Shown here: in pieces, positions 35,071-44,480 of the stretch
How positions within the stretch are numbered: position 1 is the stretch's first letter
How the letters are laid out: every line of letters starts with the position of its first letter
NCBI GenBank assembly: GCA_023436145.1
Contig: JAEZKP010000053.1
Coordinates: 1-62,330, forward strand
Direction: 5' to 3'
Length of the DNA stretch: 62,330 bases
Source of the DNA: Fibrobacterota bacterium
GTDB taxonomy: Bacteria; Fibrobacterota; Chitinivibrionia; Chitinivibrionales; Chitinispirillaceae
Translations under genes and position numbers: made by a program
Notes under the pieces: generated by a model
What the model was told of the DNA's origin: nothing
Seen by the model: the letters and a program-made list of their open reading frames with translations, nothing else
Database searches by the model: none

Positions 35071-35904
35071 GTGTTTCATAAATATGCAATCATTTTTCAA
35101 TCAGTGGTTCTTTTAATCACTAATATTCATGGCTCAAATATTATTGAGAAAGATTTCACATCTCTGTTCAGGGGATTTGATGGAACTGTGGTAATTTATG
35201 ATCAAACCAGAGATACATATATTGTTCATAATCAGAAAAGAGCCAATACCCGATTCACCCCTTTCTCTACCTTTAAAATTCCTAATTCTCTTATTGCTCT
35301 GGAGACTGGGGTCATAACCGATATCGACAAACAATACCAATGGGACTCTGCCAGGTATCCTGCAGAGCAGTGGTGGCCGGAGCAGTGGAAGCAAAAAAAC
35401 AGCTTGAGGAGCGCAATCAAACACTCGGTAGTACCTTTCTATAGAAGTATCGCCTCAGAGGTGAATCATGAAAAAATGATCGCTTTCATAAAGAGGTTTG
35501 AATATGGGAACATGGATATTTCTTCGGGGATCGATAATTTCTGGCTTGATGGCAGCATCGCTATCTCTGCAATGGAACAGGTCCAATTCCTGAAAAAATT
35601 TTATCATAATAATTTTTCATTGAGTGAGAGCACTATAAAATCGGTAAAAACCGTACTAATTCAGGAAGAAACTGCCAAATTCCGGTTGAGTGCAAAGACT
35701 GGTGGGGGAAGCTTAAAAAATGATCCACAAAAAGCACTGGGATGGTACGTAGGATACATAGAAAAAGGTAAAAGCCTTTATTTCTTTGCTATTAATATTG
35801 ATGGTAAAAGTATCGCGGATATCAAAGACAGCAGAATAGAGATTGCCAGGTCAGTTTTTAGTGAGATGAATGTTATTGAACAGGAAAAAATAAAAGAGAA
35901 ATGA
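35071..35904 (+). CDS. Class D (OXA-type) beta-lactamase homologue
   Basis: The 277-residue exported protein (signal peptide about 1-21) has every class D active-site motif in order: S66-T-F-K69 with the acyl-Ser and carboxylatable Lys, S119-V-V, Y145-G-N, K209-T-G and W225-x-x-G228. The substrate range is not predictable and chromosomal OXA homologues vary widely. The start is GTG after AAAGGAAAA. It is translationally coupled (ATGA overlap) to the next gene. It lies outside the transposon. Confidence 0.93.
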   Translation: MFHKYAIIFQSVVLLITNIHGSNIIEKDFTSLFRGFDGTVVIYDQTRDTYIVHNQKRANTRFTPFSTFKIPNSLIALETGVITDIDKQYQWDSARYPAEQWWPEQWKQKNSLRSAIKHSVVPFYRSIASEVNHEKMIAFIKRFEYGNMDISSGIDNFWLDGSIAISAMEQVQFLKKFYHNNFSLSESTIKSVKTVLIQEETAKFRLSAKTGGGSLKNDPQKALGWYVGYIEKGKSLYFFAINIDGKSIADIKDSRIEIARSVFSEMNVIEQEKIKEK

Positions 35905-36488
35905 AGAAAAAAATAATTCTGATCGATTATGAAAATATCCAGGATATCGACCTGAAACCTTTGCAAGGCATGGATTTTCTGGTCAAGGTGTTTTATGGAG
36001 AAAGTCAGAAGTTTTCGGGTGAATTCACGAATCTGGCACTCGAGTTAGGCAAAGAAAGAATAGAGATGATAAAAATCAGTGGGAACGGGAAGAATGCACT
36101 GGATTTCCATATAGCCTATTATATTGGTAAGCTGGTAAAAGAGTTTGAGAAACCTTCGTTTTACATAGTTACAAAAGACAGCGGCTTTATTCCTCTGGTC
36201 AGACATTTAAATGAGAAAGAGAAGGTAACTTGTTCACGGATTAAATCCATTACCGAGCTGGAATTTAAACCGGCCGTAAATCCTGATAGTAAAGTAAAAC
36301 ATGAGATAGTGATAAACAAACTGTTAAAAACCAGGGTTCCTAAACCGAAAAGAAAAAAAACGTTAAAGAACCGGATAATGGATATATTTAAAAATGAGAT
36401 TCCGGATAGCGAAGCAGAAGAGATAATTCAGCAATTGATTGATTGCAACTTTATCAGCTGTGATAAAGAAGCAATCACATATAATTGA
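35901..36488 (+). CDS. PIN/NYN-like nuclease-domain protein
   Basis: A 195-residue protein. The N-terminal IILIDYENIQ (acidic D9/E11), ISGNGKNALDFHIAYYIG and YIVTKDSGFIPLV supply the acidic residues typical of PIN-like RNases. A basic linker (about 150-165) and a helical C-terminal tail follow. This subfamily is known from bacterial genomes as stand-alone, not toxin-antitoxin, PIN proteins. Its 4-bp overlap with the beta-lactamase gene is unusual and implies joint expression. Confidence 0.75.
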   Translation: MKKKIILIDYENIQDIDLKPLQGMDFLVKVFYGESQKFSGEFTNLALELGKERIEMIKISGNGKNALDFHIAYYIGKLVKEFEKPSFYIVTKDSGFIPLVRHLNEKEKVTCSRIKSITELEFKPAVNPDSKVKHEIVINKLLKTRVPKPKRKKTLKNRIMDIFKNEIPDSEAEEIIQQLIDCNFISCDKEAITYN

Positions 36489-36509
36489 CAATAATGCAAC
36501 TGGAAATGT

Positions 36510-37151
36510 TTATTTACTTTTTTTCACCGCATCCACAAAGCTTTTATCATTAAGCAGATTGTAAATTGCATTTATAAGAGTATTACTCATGCATTCGGAA
36601 ATACCATCAGAACCGGAAGGAATAACATAAAGCTCCGAATGTCCCTGAATTCTGCCTTCCCAGACAGTTAAACCATCTTTACTACAAGACAGACTCAGCC
36701 CGATTTCTCCGCGCATGGTAATATCCTGCTGAATGAAAAAAGTGCTAACTTCTCCTTCAAAAGAAAATGATCCGTTTTTGGCAACTGATTTCAAACCAAG
36801 AAATTTTAAACTACTAATCAGATTTTTCGTACACCATGAGCTGATATCAGAATTAGGGATAACAGTTTTAGGCTGGCCATTGCTGGTGACAGTCCCAATA
36901 TTATCTTTGTTGGTTCGGGCATCGCTTAAAGGCTTAATCCCTAAATCTACGTTTTTAAATACCTCTAAAGATTCAACCTTGAAATCTTCTACCAACACAT
37001 TGGGGTTCCAGTTAATAGCAGTATTACCCTGGGGTGTGGCAGGTATGTCGGGTTTATCACCGAGTTCTACCTTACTACCTGTTGAGGAGCAGGAGATGGC
37101 CCATGAAATAAACAGAGCTGCAGGTAAGCAGAAAATTCTTGAAAAGCGCAT
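36510..37151 (-). CDS. Putative lipoprotein (YajG-like pattern)
   Basis: A 213-residue exported protein. The signal peptide ends in the lipobox-like AISC (Cys21) followed by a Ser/Gly linker. The mature part (IKPLSDARTNKDNIGTV, LISSLKFLGLKSV, YVIPSGSDGISE) recalls YajG-like surface lipoproteins, but similarity is by pattern only. It converges on the PIN gene with 21 bp between stops. Confidence 0.65.
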   Translation of the reverse strand: MRFSRIFCLPAALFISWAISCSSTGSKVELGDKPDIPATPQGNTAINWNPNVLVEDFKVESLEVFKNVDLGIKPLSDARTNKDNIGTVTSNGQPKTVIPNSDISSWCTKNLISSLKFLGLKSVAKNGSFSFEGEVSTFFIQQDITMRGEIGLSLSCSKDGLTVWEGRIQGHSELYVIPSGSDGISECMSNTLINAIYNLLNDKSFVDAVKKSK

Positions 37152-37467
37152 ATTAAACTCCGAAATCTGGTATGAAAAAAATAAAATAACATTCGCTTCT
37201 GAACCAAGCCTTACAAAACAGGAAGTTTTTACATCAATGTTTACTTTCCTTGTTGATATGGAATCAGATCGGGGTATACAGGAGAACAGAACAGAGTCAT
37301 GGAATGCTGACAGCTTTATACGGTTAATTTGCTGATGAATTTATTATTGAGTACTGTTTTTTTTATTTTTTGGTTACTGTACAAAATTATTGTCATTTGG
37401 CATGATACTTGGAGTTTTATAATAACAGGAAGAAGAAACAACTTTCCCCCCTGAAAAGGAGAAAGCA
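37152..37467. other. Intergenic region with a possible sigma-54 site
   Basis: A 316-bp stretch without a long gene. It holds a near-consensus sigma-54 element (listed separately) and the strong AAAAGGAGAAAG ribosome binding site of the following small gene. Confidence 0.5.
37398..37413 (+). promoter_or_regulatory. Possible sigma-54 promoter of the small gene
   Basis: TGGCAT-G-ATAC-TTGGA matches the TGGCAYR-N4-TTGCW consensus except that the -12 GC is GG. It is positioned 54 bp before the ATG, comparable to the site before the hsp20 operon. The -12 mismatch makes function doubtful. Confidence 0.3.
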
Positions 37468-37659
37468 ATGAGAAAGAACGGTACGCCTGAGAAGGTCAGT
37501 AAGGAAAAACCAGTAGTGCACCAAAGGGTCGAGATGCATATACCATTTCTGGCTGGCCGGCCACCAAGAGAAGCCAATATTAATCATGACGACTGCACCA
37601 ATTTACAAATAGCATTTTACACAAGCAGAAGTCTTGATGAGTTTCTCGAGGTGACTTGA
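37468..37659 (+). CDS. Small hypothetical protein
   Basis: A 63-residue soluble basic protein without signal peptide. I accept it because AAAAGGAG is ideally spaced before its ATG and no better frame overlaps. A Pro/Arg-rich middle (FLAGRPPREANINHDDC) and an acidic helix at the end are the only features. The family is unknown. Confidence 0.55.
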   Translation: MRKNGTPEKVSKEKPVVHQRVEMHIPFLAGRPPREANINHDDCTNLQIAFYTSRSLDEFLEVT

Positions 37660-37811
37660 ATCAATGTTTTCAAAGAGAGCTGAGGTATTCAGCTTCACTC
37701 TCCTCTGCGACCCGGCAATTGTTATCACCTGTTGGAACTCAGGTCAAATGTTTCAGTCAGGACCCAAGACTGGAATAGATGACCTGCTCTAACCATCACT
37801 GAAACAATAAG

Positions 37812-38915
37812 TCAATTGGTTATCATCCAGCGCCGGTCGGATGTGCCTTGTACTCCCCGAACCTGCAATTCGAAATCATCTGGATTACTGGCGTAAATTT
37901 TAGCAGTCTGCAAGGTAATAAGCTCTTCCTGGTATAAATTTAGAAGTGACTGATCAAATGTCTGAGACCCATACTGATTGAAACCCTCGGCAATGGCCTG
38001 GGTAATCAGATTCGTTTTCTCCGGATTCAAAATCAATTCAGCAATATTGGCATTGTTTATCAGTATTTCCGCAGCAGGAACCTGCCCTGCACCATCTTTG
38101 CGTGGAAGAAGCCGCAATGAGATTACTGCCACCAGCACATTAGAAAGCAGAAGCCGGATCTGATCGTGTTGATGGGGTGGGAAAAAGGAGATTATTCTGG
38201 AAATGGTTTCCACAGTGTTCATGGTATGAAGCGTACTCATTACCAGATGACCGGTATCAGCAGCACTCAGTGCAGTTTCTATGGTCTCACGATCCCTGAT
38301 TTCACCGATTAATATGATGTCCGGGTCTTGACGAAATGAAGCTCTTAAAGCATTGGCAAAAGAATTAGTATCGCTTCCCAGCTCTCTTTGTGCAATAATG
38401 CTTTTCTTGTCTTTGTACAGAAACTCTATCGGATCTTCTATAGTAATTATGTTCGATGTACTGTTTTCATTTATATGATCTATCATCGATGCAAGAAGAG
38501 TGGACTTTCCGCTACCGGTGGTGCCGGTTACCAGAATCAGACCTCTGGGAGTCATGGCAATATCCAGAATGATCTGAGGAAGCAAAAGATCGCCAAAACT
38601 GGGGACCTTGGTCTGTATAGACCGGATTGCCAGAGAAACAGTCCCTCGCTGCCGGTAAGCATTTATTCTGAATCTACCGATCCCCTTTACTCCCACTGCG
38701 AAATCAAGTTCATTATTTTTGGTATAGTTGGCAAATTGATCGGCGGTCATCAGTACCTGAACAATCTGCTCCATTTCGTTAGGCCGGATTATATCCATTT
38801 GAAAGCGTACCAGCTCTCCATAAATACGGAATACAGGCTGGACACCTGCACGCAGATGCAGATCTGAAGCATTATTGTCAACCATCATTTTTAAAAGATT
38901 CTGAATAGAAATCAT
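37812..38915 (-). CDS. pilT: Type IV pilus retraction ATPase PilT
   Basis: The 367-residue hexameric ATPase powers pilus retraction and twitching. It has the N-terminal PAS-like domain (SDLHLRAGVQPVFRIYGEL), Walker A GTTGSGKST, the Asp box ITIEDPIEF, Walker B DPDIILIGEIRD and the His box STLHT. The full family length is present. Its ATG overlaps the stop of the M24 peptidase gene by 4 bp. No pilin or PilB/PilC genes are in the window. Confidence 0.95.
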   Translation of the reverse strand: MISIQNLLKMMVDNNASDLHLRAGVQPVFRIYGELVRFQMDIIRPNEMEQIVQVLMTADQFANYTKNNELDFAVGVKGIGRFRINAYRQRGTVSLAIRSIQTKVPSFGDLLLPQIILDIAMTPRGLILVTGTTGSGKSTLLASMIDHINENSTSNIITIEDPIEFLYKDKKSIIAQRELGSDTNSFANALRASFRQDPDIILIGEIRDRETIETALSAADTGHLVMSTLHTMNTVETISRIISFFPPHQHDQIRLLLSNVLVAVISLRLLPRKDGAGQVPAAEILINNANIAELILNPEKTNLITQAIAEGFNQYGSQTFDQSLLNLYQEELITLQTAKIYASNPDDFELQVRGVQGTSDRRWMITN

Positions 38916-39985
38916 AACTCAATGAGCTCCTTGGGTGCAGAAGTTAAAAGACGGGCATTTTTTTCATTAATCACCACCATGTCTTCAATTCTTACACCTC
39001 CGAAATTTCCTATGTAAATGCCAGGTTCTATAGTTATGACCATATTTGGCTTAAGGATTGAATCACTAAGAAAGCTGATTCTTGGTTTCTCATGTATTCT
39101 CAAACCTACTCCATGACCCAATGCATGTCCGAACGCCTCACCATATCCTGCAGAAGTAATGGATGAGCGGGCAACACTGTCCAGTTCTTTTGAAGAGAGA
39201 CCTGCCTTTGCAGCTTTACATGCACTTTTCTGGGCCTGCAGAACTATATCATAGATCTGACGCTGTTTTTTACTGGCTTTACCAAATACGACTGTGCGGG
39301 TCATATCCGAGCAGAATCCATTCACTGTACAGCCAAAGTCGATTAATACAAAATCTCCTTTTTTCAGACGTCTTTTACCGGGCTTCCCGTGTGGAAGGGC
39401 TGCTCTGGAGCCAAATAATACAATGGTTTCAAATGAAGGTCTTTCCGAACCCAGTTCACCGCACAAACATTCCAGCTCTTTTGCCAAAGCAGCTTCACTT
39501 ATCCCCTCTGTAATTTTTTTGGTCAATAATTCAAATGCCCTGTCACCAATATTGGCAGCTTTTTTTATGGAAGCAAGCTCAGAGGTCGTTTTTTGCAGAA
39601 AGAGCTCGGAAATTTCAGAAGACAATTTTACAAATCTTACATTTTTTCCGGATGCAGTCAATTCATCATATTTATCTACTGTCAGATCATTGGATTGAAA
39701 TCCACATACACTTTGCTCATCCATAAAAGCACAGATGGAATTAAAAAGGTTTTCTTTAACCAGTTGAAAATTCCATTGCCGGTTCTTGCTGCAAAACGCT
39801 TCAGCGGCCTCCTTGTATCTGAAATCAGAAAAAAGCAGGTTTTTTTTTGCGGATATCAGCACCAGAGCATTAGAAGAGCGAAATCCGCTGACATATTCTA
39901 CATCTACCAGGTCTGAAATCAGAACGTGGGTAAGAGCCTTATCTTTGAGAAGCTTTTTTACCAGTTCAAGTCTTAAATTTTGCAC
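38912..39985 (-). CDS. pepP: Xaa-Pro aminopeptidase/dipeptidase (M24 family)
   Basis: A pita-bread metallopeptidase with the five metal ligands in VLIDFGCTVNGFCSDMTRTV (two Asp), GHALGHGVGLRIHE (His) and TIEPGIYI, GVRIEDMV (two Glu). It removes N-terminal residues before Pro. The frame is open further upstream into the neighbouring gene, but the GTG at 39985, with GAGGGG before it, gives about 357 residues, the normal length. It is the middle gene of an operon with the TPR protein and pilT. Confidence 0.88.
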   Translation of the reverse strand: MQNLRLELVKKLLKDKALTHVLISDLVDVEYVSGFRSSNALVLISAKKNLLFSDFRYKEAAEAFCSKNRQWNFQLVKENLFNSICAFMDEQSVCGFQSNDLTVDKYDELTASGKNVRFVKLSSEISELFLQKTTSELASIKKAANIGDRAFELLTKKITEGISEAALAKELECLCGELGSERPSFETIVLFGSRAALPHGKPGKRRLKKGDFVLIDFGCTVNGFCSDMTRTVVFGKASKKQRQIYDIVLQAQKSACKAAKAGLSSKELDSVARSSITSAGYGEAFGHALGHGVGLRIHEKPRISFLSDSILKPNMVITIEPGIYIGNFGGVRIEDMVVINEKNARLLTSAPKELIEL

Positions 39986-39995
39986 ATGCCCCTCA

Positions 39996-42900
39996 CTATA
40001 GATTCGATTTTGAACGGTTTCCACTGCTGTTTTTCCGCTTTTTAATTCGAACACCAGCCAGAGGTCGGTTGTCAACCACAGTTTTTCTTTTTTTGACCGG
40101 AGAGTTTGCAGAAGCTGCTTTTTTGGTATTTTGATCTTCCTGTAAGACGGTATTGCTGATTCCGCAAGCAGCTGCTTCCAATAACTGATTAAGCTTTTGT
40201 TGCAGGTTTTCGTTGTCCGGATCGCGGGAAAGAAGCCGTTTGTAGATCTGAACTGCTAGATCATGCTGACCCTGCTGGAAATAGATATCGGCTAATGTAG
40301 GAGTCAGGACATGATCAGGAATGGTGTATGGCCGGGAACTGTCATCCTGTTCACCTTTTTCTACCTGTTGAAGAGAAATTTCTTCATTTATGCTTTTATC
40401 CAAATTTTTTTGCAAATTTTCTTTAAAGGTGTCGTTTTCATTCTGGTCTTCTACACTACAGACATCGTTCCACTCATCATAAAAGGAAAGTGGTTTATCG
40501 GATTTTTCTGAGTTGTTCAATTCTGCTTCCTGATCATACTCCTCAAGACCCTCAACTGATTGAGCATTAACTACATTATCTCCAAAAACGGTATAGAAAT
40601 CAGCCAACACCTCTTCTTCTTCATTGTTATCCGCGGGTATCAGTTCGGAATCTTTATTAATAAGATCATTACCTGGAAAGAATTGATCCAGTCGATCCAT
40701 AACATCCTGACCACTTATTATGGAGGAGATGTCCTGCGCATTATCGTCAATTTCAGATGTGAAGGAAGGTGCGGAATCATCACTTATTTTATTGATGGAA
40801 ATGCCATCATCTGAAACAGTAAGCTGCTGTGGTGAATAACTCTGTGGATCATCAGTAACTGAAAATTTACCGTTCTGATTGTCTGGGCCATCTTCTATTG
40901 ACAGAGCAGAAGAGTGGGCCGGAAAATCACCAGATTGAACAGGTTCTTCAATTATTACAGGATTTTCAGCTACTTTTACTTCAGCAGTGCTTTTTTCATC
41001 GGGAAACAGCATATCCATTTTTTCTACAATATCTTCACCTGAAACAGAATTGAGTTCCTCATCAGAAACAAGTACATCCATATCAGTCAGAACATCATCA
41101 CCATGTTCAACACTGAGTTGGTCAATTTCTGAATCAGCATCAATAATAGCCAGGTCTTCCTGGGCAATGCTCAACTCGTTGAGTTCATTTAACTCCTCTT
41201 CATATGAGGTGAAACTCTCTTTTTTAGGGACAGACTGCTCCTCCTGATCCGTCATTATCTGTTCTTCAGTATTACTTAACAATAAAGAGCTGTTTTTGCC
41301 AGGCATATCCCCTTCCAATTCCTCGACAGGAGAAGTAACCGGATCATCTGAGCTGTCAATCAGGATGCAATTTTCACTCTTATTGGCCAGAGATAAAAAT
41401 TCATCGGGTACAGAATTTAACTCATCCTCCAGAACCAGCATTTCAGGACCTGATTCTTCGTTTTGCAATACATCAGAAGAGTCTATGTCTGACATTTCAC
41501 CCGGAAGAATTTCCGCTTGAACCGGTGTAATGGAAGTCGATCTGTTAAAATCTTCACTCAGACCTGGTTCCACGGTCAATCTGCTATATTCATCCGATAA
41601 TCCGGAGCTGTCTTCTGGAAAATTTTGATTAAGAATATCTGTCTGAGAATCCTCAAATAAAGAGTCATTGTTTTTTACTTCAGAAGAATTATCTGAGATA
41701 TTGTCAAATTGATCTGATAAGTCTAATAATTCGTTTGCTGTAAATGGTTCCTGATTTGTGGGACCATTATCTTCATCATCAGTAATCAGACCGGAGTTGG
41801 TTTTACTGATATCAGAGATGCCTGAGTCAAAATTCGGGTTGATACTGGGATATTCTGAAACCCCGTTACTTATAAGTTCAATCGCCGGTAGAGCCATATT
41901 GGAGTCAGAATTCACGTCAAGTTCGACTTTTTCAGAATCAGACAGTTGCTCTGGTGATTGCTCCGGTTGTTGAGAAAATTCTGTAAATGGTAAATCAGAA
42001 TCAATAATGAGGTTATTTTCGGGAATTTGAGATTGATCCAGAGCTTGAGACTCAGACAGGAAGGGATCTGCAGATTGTTCTTCAGCTGTTTGAATTAAGC
42101 TGGGTGTATCCTGAAAATCATCTGGCTTTTTTTCTAAGTCATTTATGTTTTCATCTGTTTCGATGATTATTTGAGACGGATCGAAAGCGTCACCAGTAGA
42201 ACTGTTCATGGAGATTTCCTGAACGTCCGGTTCTTTAATAATGTTTTCGTTAATACACGGCTCTATTTTTTCTGGGCATTCGGTTTGTTCAGCCGATTCA
42301 TTCACATCGATCACATTGTCCAGAAAAGACCTTTCAAACTGCATTGTTTCTTCAAATTCAGATAAAACATTTTTTCCGTTGAATGAGTCGATATCTTCGA
42401 AAGGTTGTGGCTGTTCGATGACTAAGTCAGGTTGCTGAATTAATTGCAGGTCGGGATCGTGAGTTGATTGTTCCAGGGGGGCAGAGGAGTTTGCCGACTG
42501 ATCCAGTGCGATGGTATTTTCCTCAACCAGCTCCTGAGAGGCTTCGGAATCATCTTCGGTGATGATTTCGGGCATAGATTGAAAGGTGGAATGATTAAAA
42601 ATGTCAGTTTTTTCACTGAAAAGCTCATCTATCCGTGAAGAAATATCCTGTCCGGTAATATCGGCATTTTCATCCAGAACAACTTCCGAATTAATAACTG
42701 GTGGCAGATCCTGGATTTGTTCATCAGTGGAATCTTCCTGCATTAAGGAGTCAAAAGAACTATCCTGAGAATCGGTGTTTTCCTCAAAAAAGCTGCTTAG
42801 ATGCTGACTGATTTCATCACCATCAATAGCTACGGTTTTCTCATTGTCAATCGGAGTATCCGGCAGGAACTGCTGATTTTCATCAAAGGGTTGCTGAAAT

Positions 42901-43463
42901 GCAGCAGAATCATCTTCAAAATTCTCCAGTTGCGGTTCTTCGTCATAAACTACTGTCTGCTCCAGGGATTGTTGCCCGGCGGAGGTGCTTTCCCAGGAAA
43001 CCGGTTCTGCTACTGGCTGGATACCAAGAATTTCGTAGAGTCCGCTAATACCATCAGCAGGAAATTGAGAGGCCAGTTTTGCAATGGATTTGTTGTAGGG
43101 GTCCATTTTAAAGAGAATTTCATAAAGACTGCCAGCTTTTTTATCCATGTTCTGTTGTACCAGAATATCTGCAAGCATCTTTAAAGCAATCTGATTGTGC
43201 CGGTCAATAGTGCAGGCTTTTTTGAATTCGTCAAAGGCACCTTCATAATTTTGTTGTTCGAAATAACAACGGCCTAAGATGATATGGCCGGTAACGTAGT
43301 CAGGATGCTTTTGAATCCCATCGAGGCATAGCTCAATTGCCCTGCTTATATTACCCTCTTTTCGGTGTGCATCAGCAAGCCGGGAAAATAAGCGGGATTC
43401 AGGAGCTTTGCGAAACCTCTTTTCCAGTAATTCAGTAGCTTTATCCGCTGAGCGGGTAGTCAT
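39996..43463 (-). CDS. Very long acidic TPR protein
   Basis: The protein has 1,155 residues. N-terminal TPRs (about 1-140) read RLADAHRKEGNISRAIELCL and GRCYFEQQNYEGAFDEFKKA. Some 900 residues of Asp/Glu/Ser/Gln-rich disordered sequence follow. A terminal TPR (LADIYFQQGQHDLAVQIYKRLL) and a basic tail (VRIKKRKNSSGNRSKSN) close it. A short motif of the form G-x-[DE]-[IV]-x-x-[RKH]-h-x-x-x-F recurs at least four times in the linker. It is upstream of pepP and pilT in the same operon, so an organising role for pili or polar structures is possible but unproven. GGAGG precedes the ATG. Confidence 0.8.
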   Translation of the reverse strand: MTTRSADKATELLEKRFRKAPESRLFSRLADAHRKEGNISRAIELCLDGIQKHPDYVTGHIILGRCYFEQQNYEGAFDEFKKACTIDRHNQIALKMLADILVQQNMDKKAGSLYEILFKMDPYNKSIAKLASQFPADGISGLYEILGIQPVAEPVSWESTSAGQQSLEQTVVYDEEPQLENFEDDSAAFQQPFDENQQFLPDTPIDNEKTVAIDGDEISQHLSSFFEENTDSQDSSFDSLMQEDSTDEQIQDLPPVINSEVVLDENADITGQDISSRIDELFSEKTDIFNHSTFQSMPEIITEDDSEASQELVEENTIALDQSANSSAPLEQSTHDPDLQLIQQPDLVIEQPQPFEDIDSFNGKNVLSEFEETMQFERSFLDNVIDVNESAEQTECPEKIEPCINENIIKEPDVQEISMNSSTGDAFDPSQIIIETDENINDLEKKPDDFQDTPSLIQTAEEQSADPFLSESQALDQSQIPENNLIIDSDLPFTEFSQQPEQSPEQLSDSEKVELDVNSDSNMALPAIELISNGVSEYPSINPNFDSGISDISKTNSGLITDDEDNGPTNQEPFTANELLDLSDQFDNISDNSSEVKNNDSLFEDSQTDILNQNFPEDSSGLSDEYSRLTVEPGLSEDFNRSTSITPVQAEILPGEMSDIDSSDVLQNEESGPEMLVLEDELNSVPDEFLSLANKSENCILIDSSDDPVTSPVEELEGDMPGKNSSLLLSNTEEQIMTDQEEQSVPKKESFTSYEEELNELNELSIAQEDLAIIDADSEIDQLSVEHGDDVLTDMDVLVSDEELNSVSGEDIVEKMDMLFPDEKSTAEVKVAENPVIIEEPVQSGDFPAHSSALSIEDGPDNQNGKFSVTDDPQSYSPQQLTVSDDGISINKISDDSAPSFTSEIDDNAQDISSIISGQDVMDRLDQFFPGNDLINKDSELIPADNNEEEEVLADFYTVFGDNVVNAQSVEGLEEYDQEAELNNSEKSDKPLSFYDEWNDVCSVEDQNENDTFKENLQKNLDKSINEEISLQQVEKGEQDDSSRPYTIPDHVLTPTLADIYFQQGQHDLAVQIYKRLLSRDPDNENLQQKLNQLLEAAACGISNTVLQEDQNTKKAASANSPVKKRKTVVDNRPLAGVRIKKRKNSSGNRSKSNL

Positions 43464-43707
43464 TCAAAACCTCCACTAATAATCATCAAACAGCAGGCCT
43501 GGTGATGCTTTATAGGATAGTTAAAGGAAAACAATTCCAAAAACCAGTACAGATATTGTTTATATAGAGATCTGGATAATAACGAGCTTATCACTTCAAA
43601 CAATAAATATCAAGCCCAAGTTTAATTGTATAAGATGCATATAACATTCCAAATTGTTCAAAATTTATCAACAGTCAAAAGAAAACGTCTGATTCCAAAA
43701 CAAAATC

Positions 43708-44199
43708 TTACGATTGCGAGGTGATAATTTTTCTGACAATAGATGTAGTGGAATGACCTGCAGTAAAAGGAACAATCACAATTTTACCACCATTTTTCTC
43801 TACGATATTTTTTTCCGGCAGCTGTTCAGGCGAATAATCTCCACCTTTGACATGGATGTCAGGTTTAAGTATTTCAAGGAAGGCGATAGGATCATTCTCA
43901 TGAAAAATAAAGGTGTAATCTACCATTTTTAAAGACCAGATAAGTAATGCTCTGTCATTTTCATTCTGAATGGGGCGGTCTGGTCCCTTCAATCTGGAAA
44001 CCGATGAATCACTGTTTATCCCTACTACAAGCAGATCACCTAATGCTGCAGCATCTGCCAGATATTTTATATGTCCAGCATGTATCAGATCAAAACAACC
44101 ATTGGTAGTTACCAGTGTCTTCCCTTCTTTTCGTAATGAAGAAATAGTCCGGTTTATTTCAAGTAAATTTAAGGGCTGCTTTGGCAGAGTAGTACGCAT
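43708..44199 (-). CDS. rfaE2: D-glycero-beta-D-manno-heptose 1-phosphate adenylyltransferase
   Basis: The 163-residue nucleotidyltransferase forms ADP-heptose for lipopolysaccharide core. Motifs are TNGCFDLIHAGHIKYL (HxGH), SVSRLKGPDRPIQNENDRA and the terminal TTSIVRKI. It corresponds to the C-terminal half of HldE, standing alone as RfaE2. It supports a heptose-containing LPS and hence an outer membrane. It is divergent from the flagellin gene. Confidence 0.95.
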   Translation of the reverse strand: MRTTLPKQPLNLLEINRTISSLRKEGKTLVTTNGCFDLIHAGHIKYLADAAALGDLLVVGINSDSSVSRLKGPDRPIQNENDRALLIWSLKMVDYTFIFHENDPIAFLEILKPDIHVKGGDYSPEQLPEKNIVEKNGGKIVIVPFTAGHSTTSIVRKIITSQS

Positions 44200-44383
44200 A
44201 TTTTAAGTTCCGGGTTTGAAAAAAATTATCTGATTAGCTAACCTTATGATTGTAATGGAAAAATAGCATAAGGGTGGATAAATTTGGAAAAAAACCGGAA
44301 AAAAATTAAAGTTTTATGTAGATCTGCCGATAAATTAAAAGGATTAATTCTGGTTTCAGAGTTGTGTAGGGGACATAAAAAAT

Positions 44384-44411
44384 TAAAGTACCCCCTCTGA
44401 GATGCCGAAAT
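44384..44411 (+). promoter_or_regulatory. Sigma-28 (FliA) type promoter of flagellin
   Basis: TAAAGTA at 44384-44390 and GCCGAAAT at 44404-44411 match the FliA consensus TAAAGTTT / GCCGATAA. The gap between TAAA and GCCG is 16 instead of 15 bp. It lies 70 bp upstream of the flagellin ATG, as expected for a late flagellar gene. Confidence 0.65.
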
Positions 44412-44480
44412 AATAAACAGGTAGAGTTCTTATCAGGTTCAAAGGAATTGAACCGTACTTTTTCCAACAAGGATGTTGGT

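Noticed and set aside
36733..37335. Plus-strand frame of 200 codons
   Set aside because: It is antisense to the lipoprotein gene, which has a signal peptide and lipobox-like Cys. The frame lacks a ribosome binding site.
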